64,000 bases of DNA from Azoarcus sp. DD4 (lineage in GTDB: Bacteria > Pseudomonadota > Gammaproteobacteria > Burkholderiales > Rhodocyclaceae), in assembly GCF_006496635.1 (NCBI RefSeq), contig NZ_CP022958.1, positions 5,146,001-5,210,000 on the forward strand. The letters are read 5' to 3'. A program made the position numbers and the translations under genes. Numbering within the stretch: the stretch's first letter is position 1; the number at the start of each line of letters is the position of its first letter. The notes under the pieces are model-generated. The model searched no databases, was not told the origin of the DNA, and saw only the letters and a list, made by a program, of their open reading frames with translations. Positions 42,085-50,684 of the stretch are shown in pieces.

Positions 42085-43122
42085 TCAGACGCGGGGCGCC
42101 GCCTGCAGGGCCTGGCGCATGCCGCCGAAGCGGCGGCGGTAGGCCGCCGGCGTCAGGCCGACGCTGCGGCGGAACAGCCGGTTGAAGAAGCTGGCGTCTT
42201 CGTAGCCGAGTTCCAGCGCCACCGCCTCCACCGCCAGCGCACTCGCCTCCAGCATCTGCTTGGCTTCCTCCAGCCGCAGGGTGTGCACGTATTCGATCGG
42301 CGACATGCCGGTGGCGAGCTGGAAGCGGCGCTTGAACGAACGCTCCGGCAGGCCGCTGCGCGCCACCATCGCCGCGACCGGCGAGGGGCGCTGGTAGTTG
42401 TCCGCGATCCAGGCCTGGCAGTCGGCGATCAGCGCGTCCTCGGCCTGGCGCGAACGCGCCAGCCGGGCGAAGGGTTGCTGGCCGCTGTGATGCCAGTCGA
42501 TCAGGTTGAGGCGCGCCACATGCATCGCCTCGTCCACGCTCGCCAGCCGCGCGATCAGGTAGAGCGCGAGATCCAGCCAGGACGTGCCGCCGCCGGCCAT
42601 CACCAGGCGCTGGCCCGCGCCCGCCGCGACCAGCGCACGCTGCGGATGCACCTTCACCGCCGGGTAGTGGCGGGCGAGATGTTCGCAGAAGCCCCAGTGG
42701 GTGGTCGCATTCTCGCCGTCCAGCAACCCCGCCTCGGCCAGCATCACCGCGCCCGAGCAGGCGGTGGCAAGCAGGCTGCCGTGCGCATGGCAGGCGCGCA
42801 GCCAGGCCAGCTCCACGGTGAAGCGGCCGGCAATGGGCTCGCCCGGCGCCACCGCGAGTTCCGGCACGCACACCAGCGCCGGCGCCGCGCAGTCGGCAAA
42901 GGCGAGATCGGGCACGATCGTCACGCCATTGGCGGCGCGTATCGGCCGGCCGTCCTGCGACACCACCACCGGCACGAACAGCGGCGTTCCGGCACGCCCC
43001 GTCGTCACCAGCGGCCAGTCGCGCCCGGCCGACATGAAGAGGTCGAACATGCCGTAGACCGTAGACGCGGTGGTCTCGGCCATGGCCAGGATCGCGATGC
43101 GGATCGGTTCGACGGGTGTCAT
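42085..43122 (-). CDS. GlxA-type AraC-family transcriptional regulator
   Basis: A 345-residue regulator with an N-terminal DJ-1/PfpI-like amidase-fold domain (IRIAILAMAETTASTVYGMFDLF ... LLATACSGAVMLAEAGLLDGENATTHWGF) and a C-terminal AraC double HTH (IADNYQRPSPVAAMVARSGLPERSFKRRFQLATGMSPIEYVHTLRLEEAKQML ... LGYEDASFFNRLFRRSVGLTPAAYRRRF). It is divergent from the homocysteine methyltransferase-like gene, with 162 bp between starts, and might control it. ATG 43122 has AGGTGGA upstream; longer frames exist. Confidence 0.88.
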   Translation of the reverse strand: MTPVEPIRIAILAMAETTASTVYGMFDLFMSAGRDWPLVTTGRAGTPLFVPVVVSQDGRPIRAANGVTIVPDLAFADCAAPALVCVPELAVAPGEPIAGRFTVELAWLRACHAHGSLLATACSGAVMLAEAGLLDGENATTHWGFCEHLARHYPAVKVHPQRALVAAGAGQRLVMAGGGTSWLDLALYLIARLASVDEAMHVARLNLIDWHHSGQQPFARLARSRQAEDALIADCQAWIADNYQRPSPVAAMVARSGLPERSFKRRFQLATGMSPIEYVHTLRLEEAKQMLEASALAVEAVALELGYEDASFFNRLFRRSVGLTPAAYRRRFGGMRQALQAAPRV

Positions 43123-43284
43123 GGCAGATTCGTCCACCTTGTTGCCGGAACGGCTTTGGTCGCCCCGCGCGACAAGGCCTATCTTCGTGGCCATGCGCGG
43201 CGGAAAGCAAAGGCCCCTGGCACCCATCTTAGACGACGCCGGCACCGGCCTCGCCGCGCATTTCACCCCGACCGAGGAGACATC

Positions 43285-44238
43285 ATGAGCCGCTACCGCA
43301 ACGCCTTGCCCCAACTCGCCGGCGCCGCCTTCATCAGCGACGGCGGGCTGGAGACGACCCTGATCTACCACCGCGGTGTCGAACTGCCGCTGTTCGCCGC
43401 CTTCGTGCTGATCGACGACGAAGAAGGCCGCCGCGAGCTGTTCGACTACTACCGCGGCTACGCCGAGATGGCCGGTCGCCACCGGCGCGGCCTCGTCCTG
43501 GAAAGCCCGACCTGGCGGGCCAATGCCGACTGGGGCGCGCGGCTGGGCTACGACGCCGCCGCGCTGGCGGCGATCAACCGCGACGGCGTGGGCCTGATGG
43601 AAGAGATCCGCGCCCGCTACGAGACACCGCACTCGCCGATGGTGATCAGCGCCTGCGTCGGCCCGCGCGGCGACGGCTACATCGCCGACAGCCGCATGAG
43701 CGCGGCCGAAGCCGCCGACTACCACGCAGCCCAGATCGCCACCTTCGCCGGCACCGCCGCCGACATGGTGTCGGCATTCACGCTCAACTACGTGGAAGAG
43801 GCGATCGGTGTGGTGCGCGCCGCCCAGGCCCACGCCATGCCGGTGGTGATCTCCTTCACGCTGGAGACCGACGGCCATCTGCCCTCCGGCCAGCCGCTGG
43901 CCGAGGCCATCCGCGAGACCGATGCCGCCACCGCCGGCGGGCCGCACTACTACATGATCAACTGCGCCCACCCGACGCATTTCGAGCATGTGCTCGACAC
44001 CCAGGGCGCCGACGACGCGCGCTGGACGACGCGCATCCGCGGCCTGCGCGCCAACGCCTCATGTCGCAGCCATGCCGAGCTGGACGCCGCCACCGAGTTG
44101 GACGAAGGCGATCCGCAGGATCTCGGCGCGCGCTACCGCGGCCTGCGCGCACGCTTACCGGCGCTGGCGGTGGTGGGCGGCTGCTGCGGCACCGACCACC
44201 GCCACGTCGAGGCGATCTGCACCGCCTTCGGCCACTGA
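43285..44238 (+). CDS. Homocysteine S-methyltransferase family protein
   Basis: A 317-residue zinc-dependent methyltransferase-fold protein (MmuM/BHMT-like). Zinc ligands can be seen in YMINCAHPTHFEHV and the C-terminal VVGGCCGTDHRHVEAI (GGCCG). The N-terminal ISDGGLETTLIYHRGVELPLFAAF is typical. A good GAGGAGA lies at 43274-43280. Likely substrates are homocysteine with a methylated sulfonium or betaine donor, but these cannot be fixed from sequence. The divergent GlxA-type regulator may point to a betaine-related role. Confidence 0.85.
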   Translation: MSRYRNALPQLAGAAFISDGGLETTLIYHRGVELPLFAAFVLIDDEEGRRELFDYYRGYAEMAGRHRRGLVLESPTWRANADWGARLGYDAAALAAINRDGVGLMEEIRARYETPHSPMVISACVGPRGDGYIADSRMSAAEAADYHAAQIATFAGTAADMVSAFTLNYVEEAIGVVRAAQAHAMPVVISFTLETDGHLPSGQPLAEAIRETDAATAGGPHYYMINCAHPTHFEHVLDTQGADDARWTTRIRGLRANASCRSHAELDAATELDEGDPQDLGARYRGLRARLPALAVVGGCCGTDHRHVEAICTAFGH

Positions 44239-44272
44239 GCGGAAACGGCGTCGGGTCGGCCGCCCCTGCCAA

Positions 44273-45433
44273 TCACTTCAGGTAGTCGGACAGGATCACC
44301 CAGCGACCGTCGCGGATCTGCGCCAGCCGGCCGTGACGGTTGCCGAGGTGGTCGGTGGCGCTGAAGCGGTATTCCGGGCTGCCGAAGAAATCGCGCGTGG
44401 TGTTGAGCTTTTCCATGGCGGCGACGAAGCGCTCGGTGGTGAGCTCGCGACCGGCCGCCTGCGCCGCCTGGATGAAGAGATCGGCGATGGAATAGCCCAT
44501 CGCGCTCCACACGTTGGGCTCGGCGCCGTAGCGCTGGCGGTAGCGGGCGATCCAGTCCCCGAGCACGCGACCGGCGCCGTCGGCGTAGGGGTGCGGCAGC
44601 ACGCTGACGCCGTACAGACCCTCGACCGCGGCGCCGCCGAGTTCGTGGGTCTGCGCCGAGTAGCCCGAGGCGGTGACCAGCATGTCCACCTTCCAGCCGG
44701 TCTTGCGCGCCTCGCTCATCGCCGCGATCGTCTCGCGCACCACGGTGGCGAGCACCACGAGGTCGCAGTCGGCCGCACGCAGCCGCGCCACCTGGCTGGA
44801 AAGGTCGCTGGCGCCGCGCTTGTAGCTGGTTTTCTCGACCAGCTTGCGGCCAAGCTTTGCCAGCCCGGCATCGACACCCTTCAACACTTCCAGGCCGTAG
44901 TCGTCGTCCTGGTAGAGCAGGCAGGCGCGCTGGTAGCCGCGTTCCTTCACCATGTGGCGCACCGCCGCCTCCATGTAGTCCTGGTAGGGCGCGAAGAGCT
45001 GGAACTTGAGCGGATGGAGCGGGCTGTAGGTGGATTCGTGCGGCGAGAAGGGGAAAAGGTGCAGCCGGCCGGCATCGACGATCAGCGGCATGGTCGCCAT
45101 CACCACCGGCGTGCCCATGTCGGCGAGGAAGGCGAAGGCGCGGTCGCGCTGGATCAGCTTGCGCGCCGCCAGCACGCCGCGCTTGGGATCGTAGCCGGCA
45201 TCCTCCACCACCAGGCGCAGCTTGCGGCCATGCACGCCGCCCGCCGCATTGACCTCGTCGATGCGCATCAGCATGCCGTCGCGCACCGGCGTGCCGAGCA
45301 GCGCGATCGGGCCGGACAGGTCCTGGATGCTGCCGAGCACGATCTCGCGCTCGCTCACGCCTGGCGTGGCGGCAGCCGCCAGGCCGACGAAACCCGACAG
45401 GGCAAGGCTGAACAGGTGGCGGAACAGGCGCAT
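44273..45433 (-). CDS. Liv-type ABC transporter substrate-binding protein
   Basis: A 386-residue periplasmic binding protein of the branched-chain amino acid/amide type (peripla_BP_6). Signal peptide MRLFRHLFSLALSGFVGLAAAATPG, then IVLGSIQDLSGPIALLGTPVRDGMLMRIDEVNAAGGVHGRKLRLVVEDAGYDPKRG and the second lobe ERGYQRACLLYQDDDYGLEVLKG. It is the third gene of a minus-strand operon with the two permeases. Ligand unknown: this family binds leucine, amides, urea, aromatic acids and others. Confidence 0.88.
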   Translation of the reverse strand: MRLFRHLFSLALSGFVGLAAAATPGVSEREIVLGSIQDLSGPIALLGTPVRDGMLMRIDEVNAAGGVHGRKLRLVVEDAGYDPKRGVLAARKLIQRDRAFAFLADMGTPVVMATMPLIVDAGRLHLFPFSPHESTYSPLHPLKFQLFAPYQDYMEAAVRHMVKERGYQRACLLYQDDDYGLEVLKGVDAGLAKLGRKLVEKTSYKRGASDLSSQVARLRAADCDLVVLATVVRETIAAMSEARKTGWKVDMLVTASGYSAQTHELGGAAVEGLYGVSVLPHPYADGAGRVLGDWIARYRQRYGAEPNVWSAMGYSIADLFIQAAQAAGRELTTERFVAAMEKLNTTRDFFGSPEYRFSATDHLGNRHGRLAQIRDGRWVILSDYLK

Positions 45434-45522
45434 GGAAACCTCCGGCAAGGACGACAACATCGAAGGCGCGGAATTATCCGCCAAATCGCCGGCAGGCCGC
45501 AGCGGATCGCTCGTGGCGCGGC

Positions 45523-46464
45523 TCAGGTGCTGCGACCGCCGCCGGCCAGTCCGTTCGGTCGCAGCAGCACCACCGCGACGATCACCGCGCCGAACAGCAC
45601 GGTCTCGGCGCCGGCGCTGCGCCCCCATTCGCCCGGCAGCGTGTCGCGCGCCACCGCGATCGCCTGCGGCAGCGCCACGATCACGAGCGCACCCCAGGCG
45701 GCGCCGGCGAGCCGCCGCGCGCCGCCGATGAAGGCCAGCATCAGCAGCTCGAACGAGAACAGCAGGCCGAACTGCTCCGGGCTGATGTAGCCGATCCAGT
45801 GCGCGTAGAGCCCGCCGGCCAGGCCGGACAGCCCGCCGCCGACGGCAAAGGCCAGCATCTTGGCCGGTGCCGGGTCGATGCCGCAGGCCGCCGCCGCCTC
45901 CTCGTCCTCGCGCAGCGCCCGCCACGCCCGGCCGATGCGCCCGTGCAGCCAGCGCGCGCAGGCCAGCCAGGCGAGCGCAAGCGCGGCCAGGCTGACGCCC
46001 AGCTGCGCCGCCGTATCGTCGGCCGACCAACCGCCCCAGGCCAGCGCCGGCACCGCCAGCCCGGCACTGCCGCGGGTGAGCGCCTCCCAGCGCACCAGCA
46101 CTTCCTCGACGATCAGGGCGAAAGCCAGCGTGCTCATGCCGAGGTAAAGCCCGCCAAGACGCCGCGCCGGCAGGCCGGCGAGCGCGCCGCCGGCCACGCC
46201 CGCCGCCACCGCCAGCGGCAGCGAGGCCCACGGCGGCAGGCCATGCATCGCGAGCAGGGTCTCGGCATAGGCGCCGAGTGCCACCAGCGCGCCCTGGCCC
46301 AGCGTTATCTGCCCCGCCTGACCGACGACGATCACCACGCCCAGCCCCGCGATCGCATAGGTCGCCACCAGCGTGGCCTGGCCCAAAGCGTAGTCGGCAC
46401 CCAGGATCGCCAGCGCCGCGCCGCCGAGCGCCAGCCACAGGCCGGTGGCAGCCAGCGGCTTCAT
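45523..46464 (-). CDS. LivM-type ABC transporter permease
   Basis: A 313-residue inner-membrane permease with about eight to nine helices and the family motif GQITLGQGALVALGAYAETLL. The EAA-like loop RAWRALREDEEAAAACGID contacts the ATPase. It overlaps the LivH-type gene by 4 bp (46461-46464). No LivG or LivF ATPase follows, so the transporter must borrow ATPases encoded elsewhere. Confidence 0.85.
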   Translation of the reverse strand: MKPLAATGLWLALGGAALAILGADYALGQATLVATYAIAGLGVVIVVGQAGQITLGQGALVALGAYAETLLAMHGLPPWASLPLAVAAGVAGGALAGLPARRLGGLYLGMSTLAFALIVEEVLVRWEALTRGSAGLAVPALAWGGWSADDTAAQLGVSLAALALAWLACARWLHGRIGRAWRALREDEEAAAACGIDPAPAKMLAFAVGGGLSGLAGGLYAHWIGYISPEQFGLLFSFELLMLAFIGGARRLAGAAWGALVIVALPQAIAVARDTLPGEWGRSAGAETVLFGAVIVAVVLLRPNGLAGGGRST

Positions 46465-47321
46465 CGCCGCCGCCCCGCGGCCAAGCCCTCGGGAAAGAAC
46501 AGCAGCGCCAGCATCAGCAGCACGTAGGGCACCACGTCCTTGGCCCCCTCCGGCAGCACCAGCCCGGCCCATGCCTCGACCACGCCGAGGAAGACGCCGC
46601 CCGCGAGCGCGCCCGGCAGGCTCACCAGCCCGCCCAGTACCGCCGCCGGAAAGGCCTTGAGCGCGACCAGGCCCATGTTGAGATGAACGAAGGTGATCGG
46701 CGCCAGCAGCAGGCCGGCCACCGCCGCGAGAGCGGCACCCAGCGCCCACGCCAGCGTGTGCATGCCCGCCACCGGCACGCCCATCAGCGCGGCGATGCGG
46801 GCATCCTCGGCGCAGGCGCGCAGCGCCAGGCCGGCACGGCTGTAACGGAAGAAGACGGCGAGCAGGCCGGCGAGCAGCACGGTGGCGGCGATCACCAGCA
46901 GATGGCTCGCCGCCAGCGCCAGCGGACCGATGTCGATCACCGCATCCGCCCACGGCAGGCGGTACATGTCGTGGGTCGCCGCCGGCACGGTGGCGACGGC
47001 GCCGCGCATCATCAGGCCGAGGCCGAAGGTCAGCAGCACCGCCACAAGGTGGGGCTGGCCGAGCGCACGCCGCAGCGCGACGCGTTCCAGCCCGGCGCCG
47101 AGCAGGGCGACGGCGCACACCGCCAGCACCGCGGCCGGCGCCAGCGGCAAGCCCAGCGCATGCAGCGCCACCGCGGCGAAGGCGCCCACCATGAGCAATT
47201 CACCCTGCATGAAGCTCACCGTCGCGGTGGCCTTGTAGATCAGGACGAAGGACAGGGCCACCAGGCCGTAGACGCAGCCGGTGGCGACGCCGCTGGTGAA
47301 CACCTGGAGAAAGGCGAGCAT
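46461..47321 (-). CDS. LivH-type ABC transporter permease
   Basis: A 286-residue permease starting MLAFLQVFTSGVATGCVYGLVALSFVLIYKATATVSFMQGELLMVGAF, as LivH proteins do. The cytoplasmic loop GLALRACAEDARIAALMGV is the ATPase contact. It lies 11 bp downstream of the nitronate monooxygenase-like gene, so the two may be co-transcribed. Confidence 0.85.
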   Translation of the reverse strand: MLAFLQVFTSGVATGCVYGLVALSFVLIYKATATVSFMQGELLMVGAFAAVALHALGLPLAPAAVLAVCAVALLGAGLERVALRRALGQPHLVAVLLTFGLGLMMRGAVATVPAATHDMYRLPWADAVIDIGPLALAASHLLVIAATVLLAGLLAVFFRYSRAGLALRACAEDARIAALMGVPVAGMHTLAWALGAALAAVAGLLLAPITFVHLNMGLVALKAFPAAVLGGLVSLPGALAGGVFLGVVEAWAGLVLPEGAKDVVPYVLLMLALLFFPEGLAAGRRR

Positions 47322-47332
47322 GGCCCGGAAGT

Positions 47333-48304
47333 TCAGCCCGCCAGCGCGGCGCTCGGCGGCAAGGCGCAAGCCGCGCGGTACTCGGCGGCGAGGCGGTCCA
47401 CCAAGTCTGCCACCGCCGGTACGTCGTGGATGCTCGCCACGCCGTGGCCGGCGCTCCACACGTCGCGCCAGGCGCGGGCCTCGTCCGACATGTCGTGGAT
47501 CTTGCCCTTGCCGTGACCGGCGGCCAGCTGGGCGCGCTCGAAGCCCGCCTTCTCCAGGCTGGGCCACATGAAGTTGGCGTTGGTGCCGGAGATGGCGTCG
47601 GTATAGACGATGTCGGCCGCGCCGCAATCGACCAGCATCTGCTTGTATTCCGGCTGCGCCAGCGCCTCGCGGGTGGCGATGAAGCGGGTGCCCATGTAGG
47701 CGAAGTCCGCCCCCAGCACCTCGGCAGCACGGATGGCGGCACCGTCGGAGATGCTGCCGGCGGCGATCAGCACGCCATCCCAGAAGCTGCGGATCTCGCG
47801 GATCAGGCTGACCATGCTCTGGGTGCCGGCATGGCCGCCGGCGCCGCCGCACACCGCGATGATGCCGTCTACGCCGGCGGCGGCCGCCTTCTTGGCGTGG
47901 TAGGCGTGGACCACGTCGGAGAACACCAGGCCGCCGTAGCCGTGCACCGCCTTCACCACCTCGCCCGGATGGCCGAGGCTGGTGATGACGAAGGGCACGC
48001 GGTGCTTTACCAGCAGCGCAAGGTCTTCGTCCAGGCGCTTGTTGGTCGGGTGCAGGATGAGGTTCACGCCGTAGGGCGCGCAGGCGGCGTCGGGGTGCTC
48101 CGCGCGATGCGCGGCGAGCGCGGCGTCGATCTCGCCCAGCCACTGGTCGAGTTGCGCGGCGGGACGCGCGTTGAGCGCCGGAAAGCTGCCGGCCACACCG
48201 GCCTTGCAGGTGGCGATCACCAGCTCGGGGCCGGAGACGAGGAACATCGGCGCGGCAATGGCGGGCACCCGCAGGCGGCCGCGGAAGGCGGTGGGGATGG
48301 GCAT
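47333..48304 (-). CDS. Nitronate monooxygenase family protein
   Basis: A 323-residue FMN TIM-barrel enzyme, second of its family in the window but only distantly like the one at 11539. It has RVPAIAAPMFLVSGPELVIATCKAGVAGSFPALNARP at the start, AVCGGAGGHAGTQS and LIAAGSISDGAAIRAAEVLGADFAYMGTRFIATREA for FMN binding. It leads the Liv-type transporter operon, hinting that the transporter brings in its substrate or a related compound. An upstream start beyond 48304 is unlikely because a poor leader would result. Confidence 0.82.
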   Translation of the reverse strand: MPIPTAFRGRLRVPAIAAPMFLVSGPELVIATCKAGVAGSFPALNARPAAQLDQWLGEIDAALAAHRAEHPDAACAPYGVNLILHPTNKRLDEDLALLVKHRVPFVITSLGHPGEVVKAVHGYGGLVFSDVVHAYHAKKAAAAGVDGIIAVCGGAGGHAGTQSMVSLIREIRSFWDGVLIAAGSISDGAAIRAAEVLGADFAYMGTRFIATREALAQPEYKQMLVDCGAADIVYTDAISGTNANFMWPSLEKAGFERAQLAAGHGKGKIHDMSDEARAWRDVWSAGHGVASIHDVPAVADLVDRLAAEYRAACALPPSAALAG

Positions 48305-48532
48305 GCTGTCTCCTGGCGGATTCTGTCGTGATGATAGGCACCGGGCGGGTACCGACCGCCGGAAATCTAGCACGTCACCGACACGATTCAAACGGTCGTT
48401 TTAATTCTGCGCAAAGCCGCGCTTTGCGGGTGACAGCGCCCGATGCATCCCGATACCATGGCGAGCACGACGAAGGCCTAGGCGGCTGTCCTGCGGCGAT
48501 GCCGGCCCACCCCTCAAAACAAGGAGAATGCG

Positions 48533-48958
48533 ATGAGCTTCATCAAGGAATTCAAGGAATTCGCCATGCGTGGCAATGTCATCGACCTCGCGGTCGGTGT
48601 CATCATCGGCGGCGCCTTCGGCAAGATCGTCGATTCGCTGGTCAAAGACATCGTGATGCCAGTCGTCGGCCGGCTGGTCGGCGGCGTCGATTTCCGCCAC
48701 CTCTACCTCAATCTCGGCAGCCAGAGTTACGACACGCTGGAAGCGGCCGAGAAGGCCGGTGCCCCGCTGGTGAAATACGGCGCCTTCATCAACACCACCA
48801 TCGACTTCCTGATCATCGCCCTGGCGATCTTCGTGGCCATCAAGGCCATCAACAAGCTCAAGCGCGACGAACCGCCGGCGCCGGCGCCCGAACCCGCGCC
48901 CGAACCGGAAGACGTCAAGCTGCTGCGCGAAATCCGCGACGCGCTCAAGCAGCGCTGA
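48533..48958 (+). CDS. mscL: Large-conductance mechanosensitive channel
   Basis: A 141-residue MscL: MSFIKEFKEFAMRGNVIDLAVGVIIGGAFGKIVDSLVKDIVMP is the first helix and gate, ALVKYGAFINTTIDFLIIALAIFVAIKAINKL is the second helix, and the tail is Pro/Glu rich. It opens under membrane tension to release solutes on hypo-osmotic shock. AAGGAG at 48521-48526 sets the start. Confidence 0.97.
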   Translation: MSFIKEFKEFAMRGNVIDLAVGVIIGGAFGKIVDSLVKDIVMPVVGRLVGGVDFRHLYLNLGSQSYDTLEAAEKAGAPLVKYGAFINTTIDFLIIALAIFVAIKAINKLKRDEPPAPAPEPAPEPEDVKLLREIRDALKQR

Positions 48959-48968
48959 GCGCGGCCGC

Positions 48969-48990
48969 CCGGGGCGTATCGGCGCCCCGG
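48969..48990. terminator. Hairpin between convergent mscL and hydrolase genes
   Basis: CCGGGGCG (48969-48976) pairs with CGCCCCGG (48983-48990) around a 6-nt loop. It fills the 32-bp gap between two convergent stops, a usual place for a two-way terminator. No T-run. Confidence 0.5.
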
Positions 48991-49632
48991 TCAGGCGTGG
49001 TCGCCGACGTAGGGATTGGTGGCGCGCTCGTCGCCGAAGGTCGAAGTCGGGCCGTGGCCGGGGATGAAGGTGACGTCGTCGCCGAGCGGGAAGAGCTTGT
49101 CGCGGATCGACGAAATCAGCTCGGCGTGGTTGCCGCGCGGGAAATCGGTGCGGCCGATGGAGCCAGCGAAGAGCACGTCGCCGACGATGGCCAGGCGCGC
49201 ATCCGGCTGGAAGAACACCACATGGCCGGGGGTGTGGCCGGGCGCATGGATGACCTGCAGGCTTTCCCCGCCCACCGTCACGACATCGCCGTCGGCCAGC
49301 CAGCGGTCGGGCTCGAAGGCCTCGACGTCGGGGAAGCCGAACATCTTGCTCTGCTGCGGCATGCCGACGATCCAGAAGCGGTCCTCCTGCTGCGGCCCTT
49401 CCACCGGCACGCCGAGCTCGCGCGCCAGCCTGGCGGTGCCGCCGGCGTGATCGATGTGGCCGTGGGTGATCAGGATCTTCTCGATGGTGACGCCGAGCTT
49501 CTCGGCGGCCGCGTGGATACGCTCGAGATTGCCGCCGGGATCGACCACCGCGGCCTTCATCGTCTGGTCGCACCAGACGATGCTGCAGTTCTGTTCGAAA
49601 GGGGTGACAGGAACGATGTGGATCTGAAGCAT
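48991..49632 (-). CDS. Metallo-beta-lactamase-fold hydrolase (glyoxalase II-like)
   Basis: A 213-residue MBL-fold protein with the binuclear zinc motif THGHIDHAGG (HxHxDH), a second-ligand His in HAPGHTPGHVVF and a later VGDVLFAGSIGRTD. Short versions like this act as thioesterases or persulfide dioxygenase relatives; the exact substrate is unknown. Stand-alone gene, converging with mscL. Confidence 0.88.
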   Translation of the reverse strand: MLQIHIVPVTPFEQNCSIVWCDQTMKAAVVDPGGNLERIHAAAEKLGVTIEKILITHGHIDHAGGTARLARELGVPVEGPQQEDRFWIVGMPQQSKMFGFPDVEAFEPDRWLADGDVVTVGGESLQVIHAPGHTPGHVVFFQPDARLAIVGDVLFAGSIGRTDFPRGNHAELISSIRDKLFPLGDDVTFIPGHGPTSTFGDERATNPYVGDHA

Positions 49633-49709
49633 GGCGGAAACGCTCGGATTTGATGGGCAGTCGCCAGTTTAACCGAGCCCAACCGGACGCTTCCGCCCGC
49701 CACGCCGAC

Positions 49710-50540
49710 TCACTCGTTGGCGTTGGGGAAGAACAGCTGCTCGCCACCGATCTTGTAGGCGGCGATCGCGCTCTGGCCTGCCGGCGAGATGACCCAGTCC
49801 ACGAACTTCTGCGCATCCGCAGCCTTCACGTGCGGGTGCTTGGCCGGATTCACCACCATCACGCCGTACTGGTTGAAAAGGCGGCGGTCGCCCTCGACCA
49901 GGATCTTGAGGTCGGCGCGGTTCTTGAAGCTGAGCCAGGTGCCACGGTCGGCCAGCACATAGGCGCCGTTGGACGATGCGGCGATGTTGAGCGCCGGCCC
50001 CATGCCGCAGCCGCATTCCTTGTAGCCGCTGCCTTTGTCGCCCTCCAGGCCAGCCGCCTTCCAGTAGCGCAGTTCGGCGGCGTGGGTGCCGCTCTTGTCG
50101 CCACGGGAGATGAAGAGCGCGTTGCCCGCCGCCAGTTTCCTGAGGCCGGCGACGATGTCCTTGCCGGCCACGCCGGCCGGGTCGCTGGCCGGGCCGACCA
50201 GCACGAAATCGTTGTACATCACCGGAAAGCGCTTCACGCCGTAGCCTTCGGCAACGAACTTCTCCTCGGCGGCGACATCGTGTACGAACAGCACGTCGGC
50301 ATCGCCGCGACGGCCAACATCGAGCGCCTGGCCGGTGCCGAGCGCCACCACCTTCACGTCGACGCCGGTGGCCTTGGTGAAGGCCGGCAGCAGATGCGAG
50401 AACAGGCCGGACTGCTCGGTCGAGGTGGTCGAGGCCATCACGATGGACTGCGCGGCGGCACCGAGCGAAGCGCAGGACAGCGCGGCGGCAAGCAGCCAGC
50501 CGCGAATGGAACGGGTGGGGACGACGGCGGTGAGTTTCAT
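49710..50540 (-). CDS. tupA: Tungstate-binding periplasmic protein
   Basis: A 276-residue binding protein of the TupA family. Signal peptide about residues 1-30, then MASTTSTEQSGLFSHLLPAF (the Thr-Thr-Ser-Thr oxyanion loop) and LFISRGDKSGTHAAELRYWKAAGL with the ligand Arg. These motifs mark TupA rather than ModA. No tupB permease or tupC ATPase is adjacent, so the membrane part must be elsewhere. It is divergent from the regulator at 50685 with 144 bp between starts. Confidence 0.85.
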   Translation of the reverse strand: MKLTAVVPTRSIRGWLLAAALSCASLGAAAQSIVMASTTSTEQSGLFSHLLPAFTKATGVDVKVVALGTGQALDVGRRGDADVLFVHDVAAEEKFVAEGYGVKRFPVMYNDFVLVGPASDPAGVAGKDIVAGLRKLAAGNALFISRGDKSGTHAAELRYWKAAGLEGDKGSGYKECGCGMGPALNIAASSNGAYVLADRGTWLSFKNRADLKILVEGDRRLFNQYGVMVVNPAKHPHVKAADAQKFVDWVISPAGQSAIAAYKIGGEQLFFPNANE

Positions 50541-50684
50541 GCGGACTCCTGGCGGTAAGTGCGCGCCGCGGCTGCTGCGGCACATGAGGAAGCGTCCGGG
50601 CGGGCCGCCCCGGCAGAGTTCGGCCGCCGCACCGGAAGTGCGGTAACGTACGGACCCGACCGACATCCATCAATATGAAGCACC

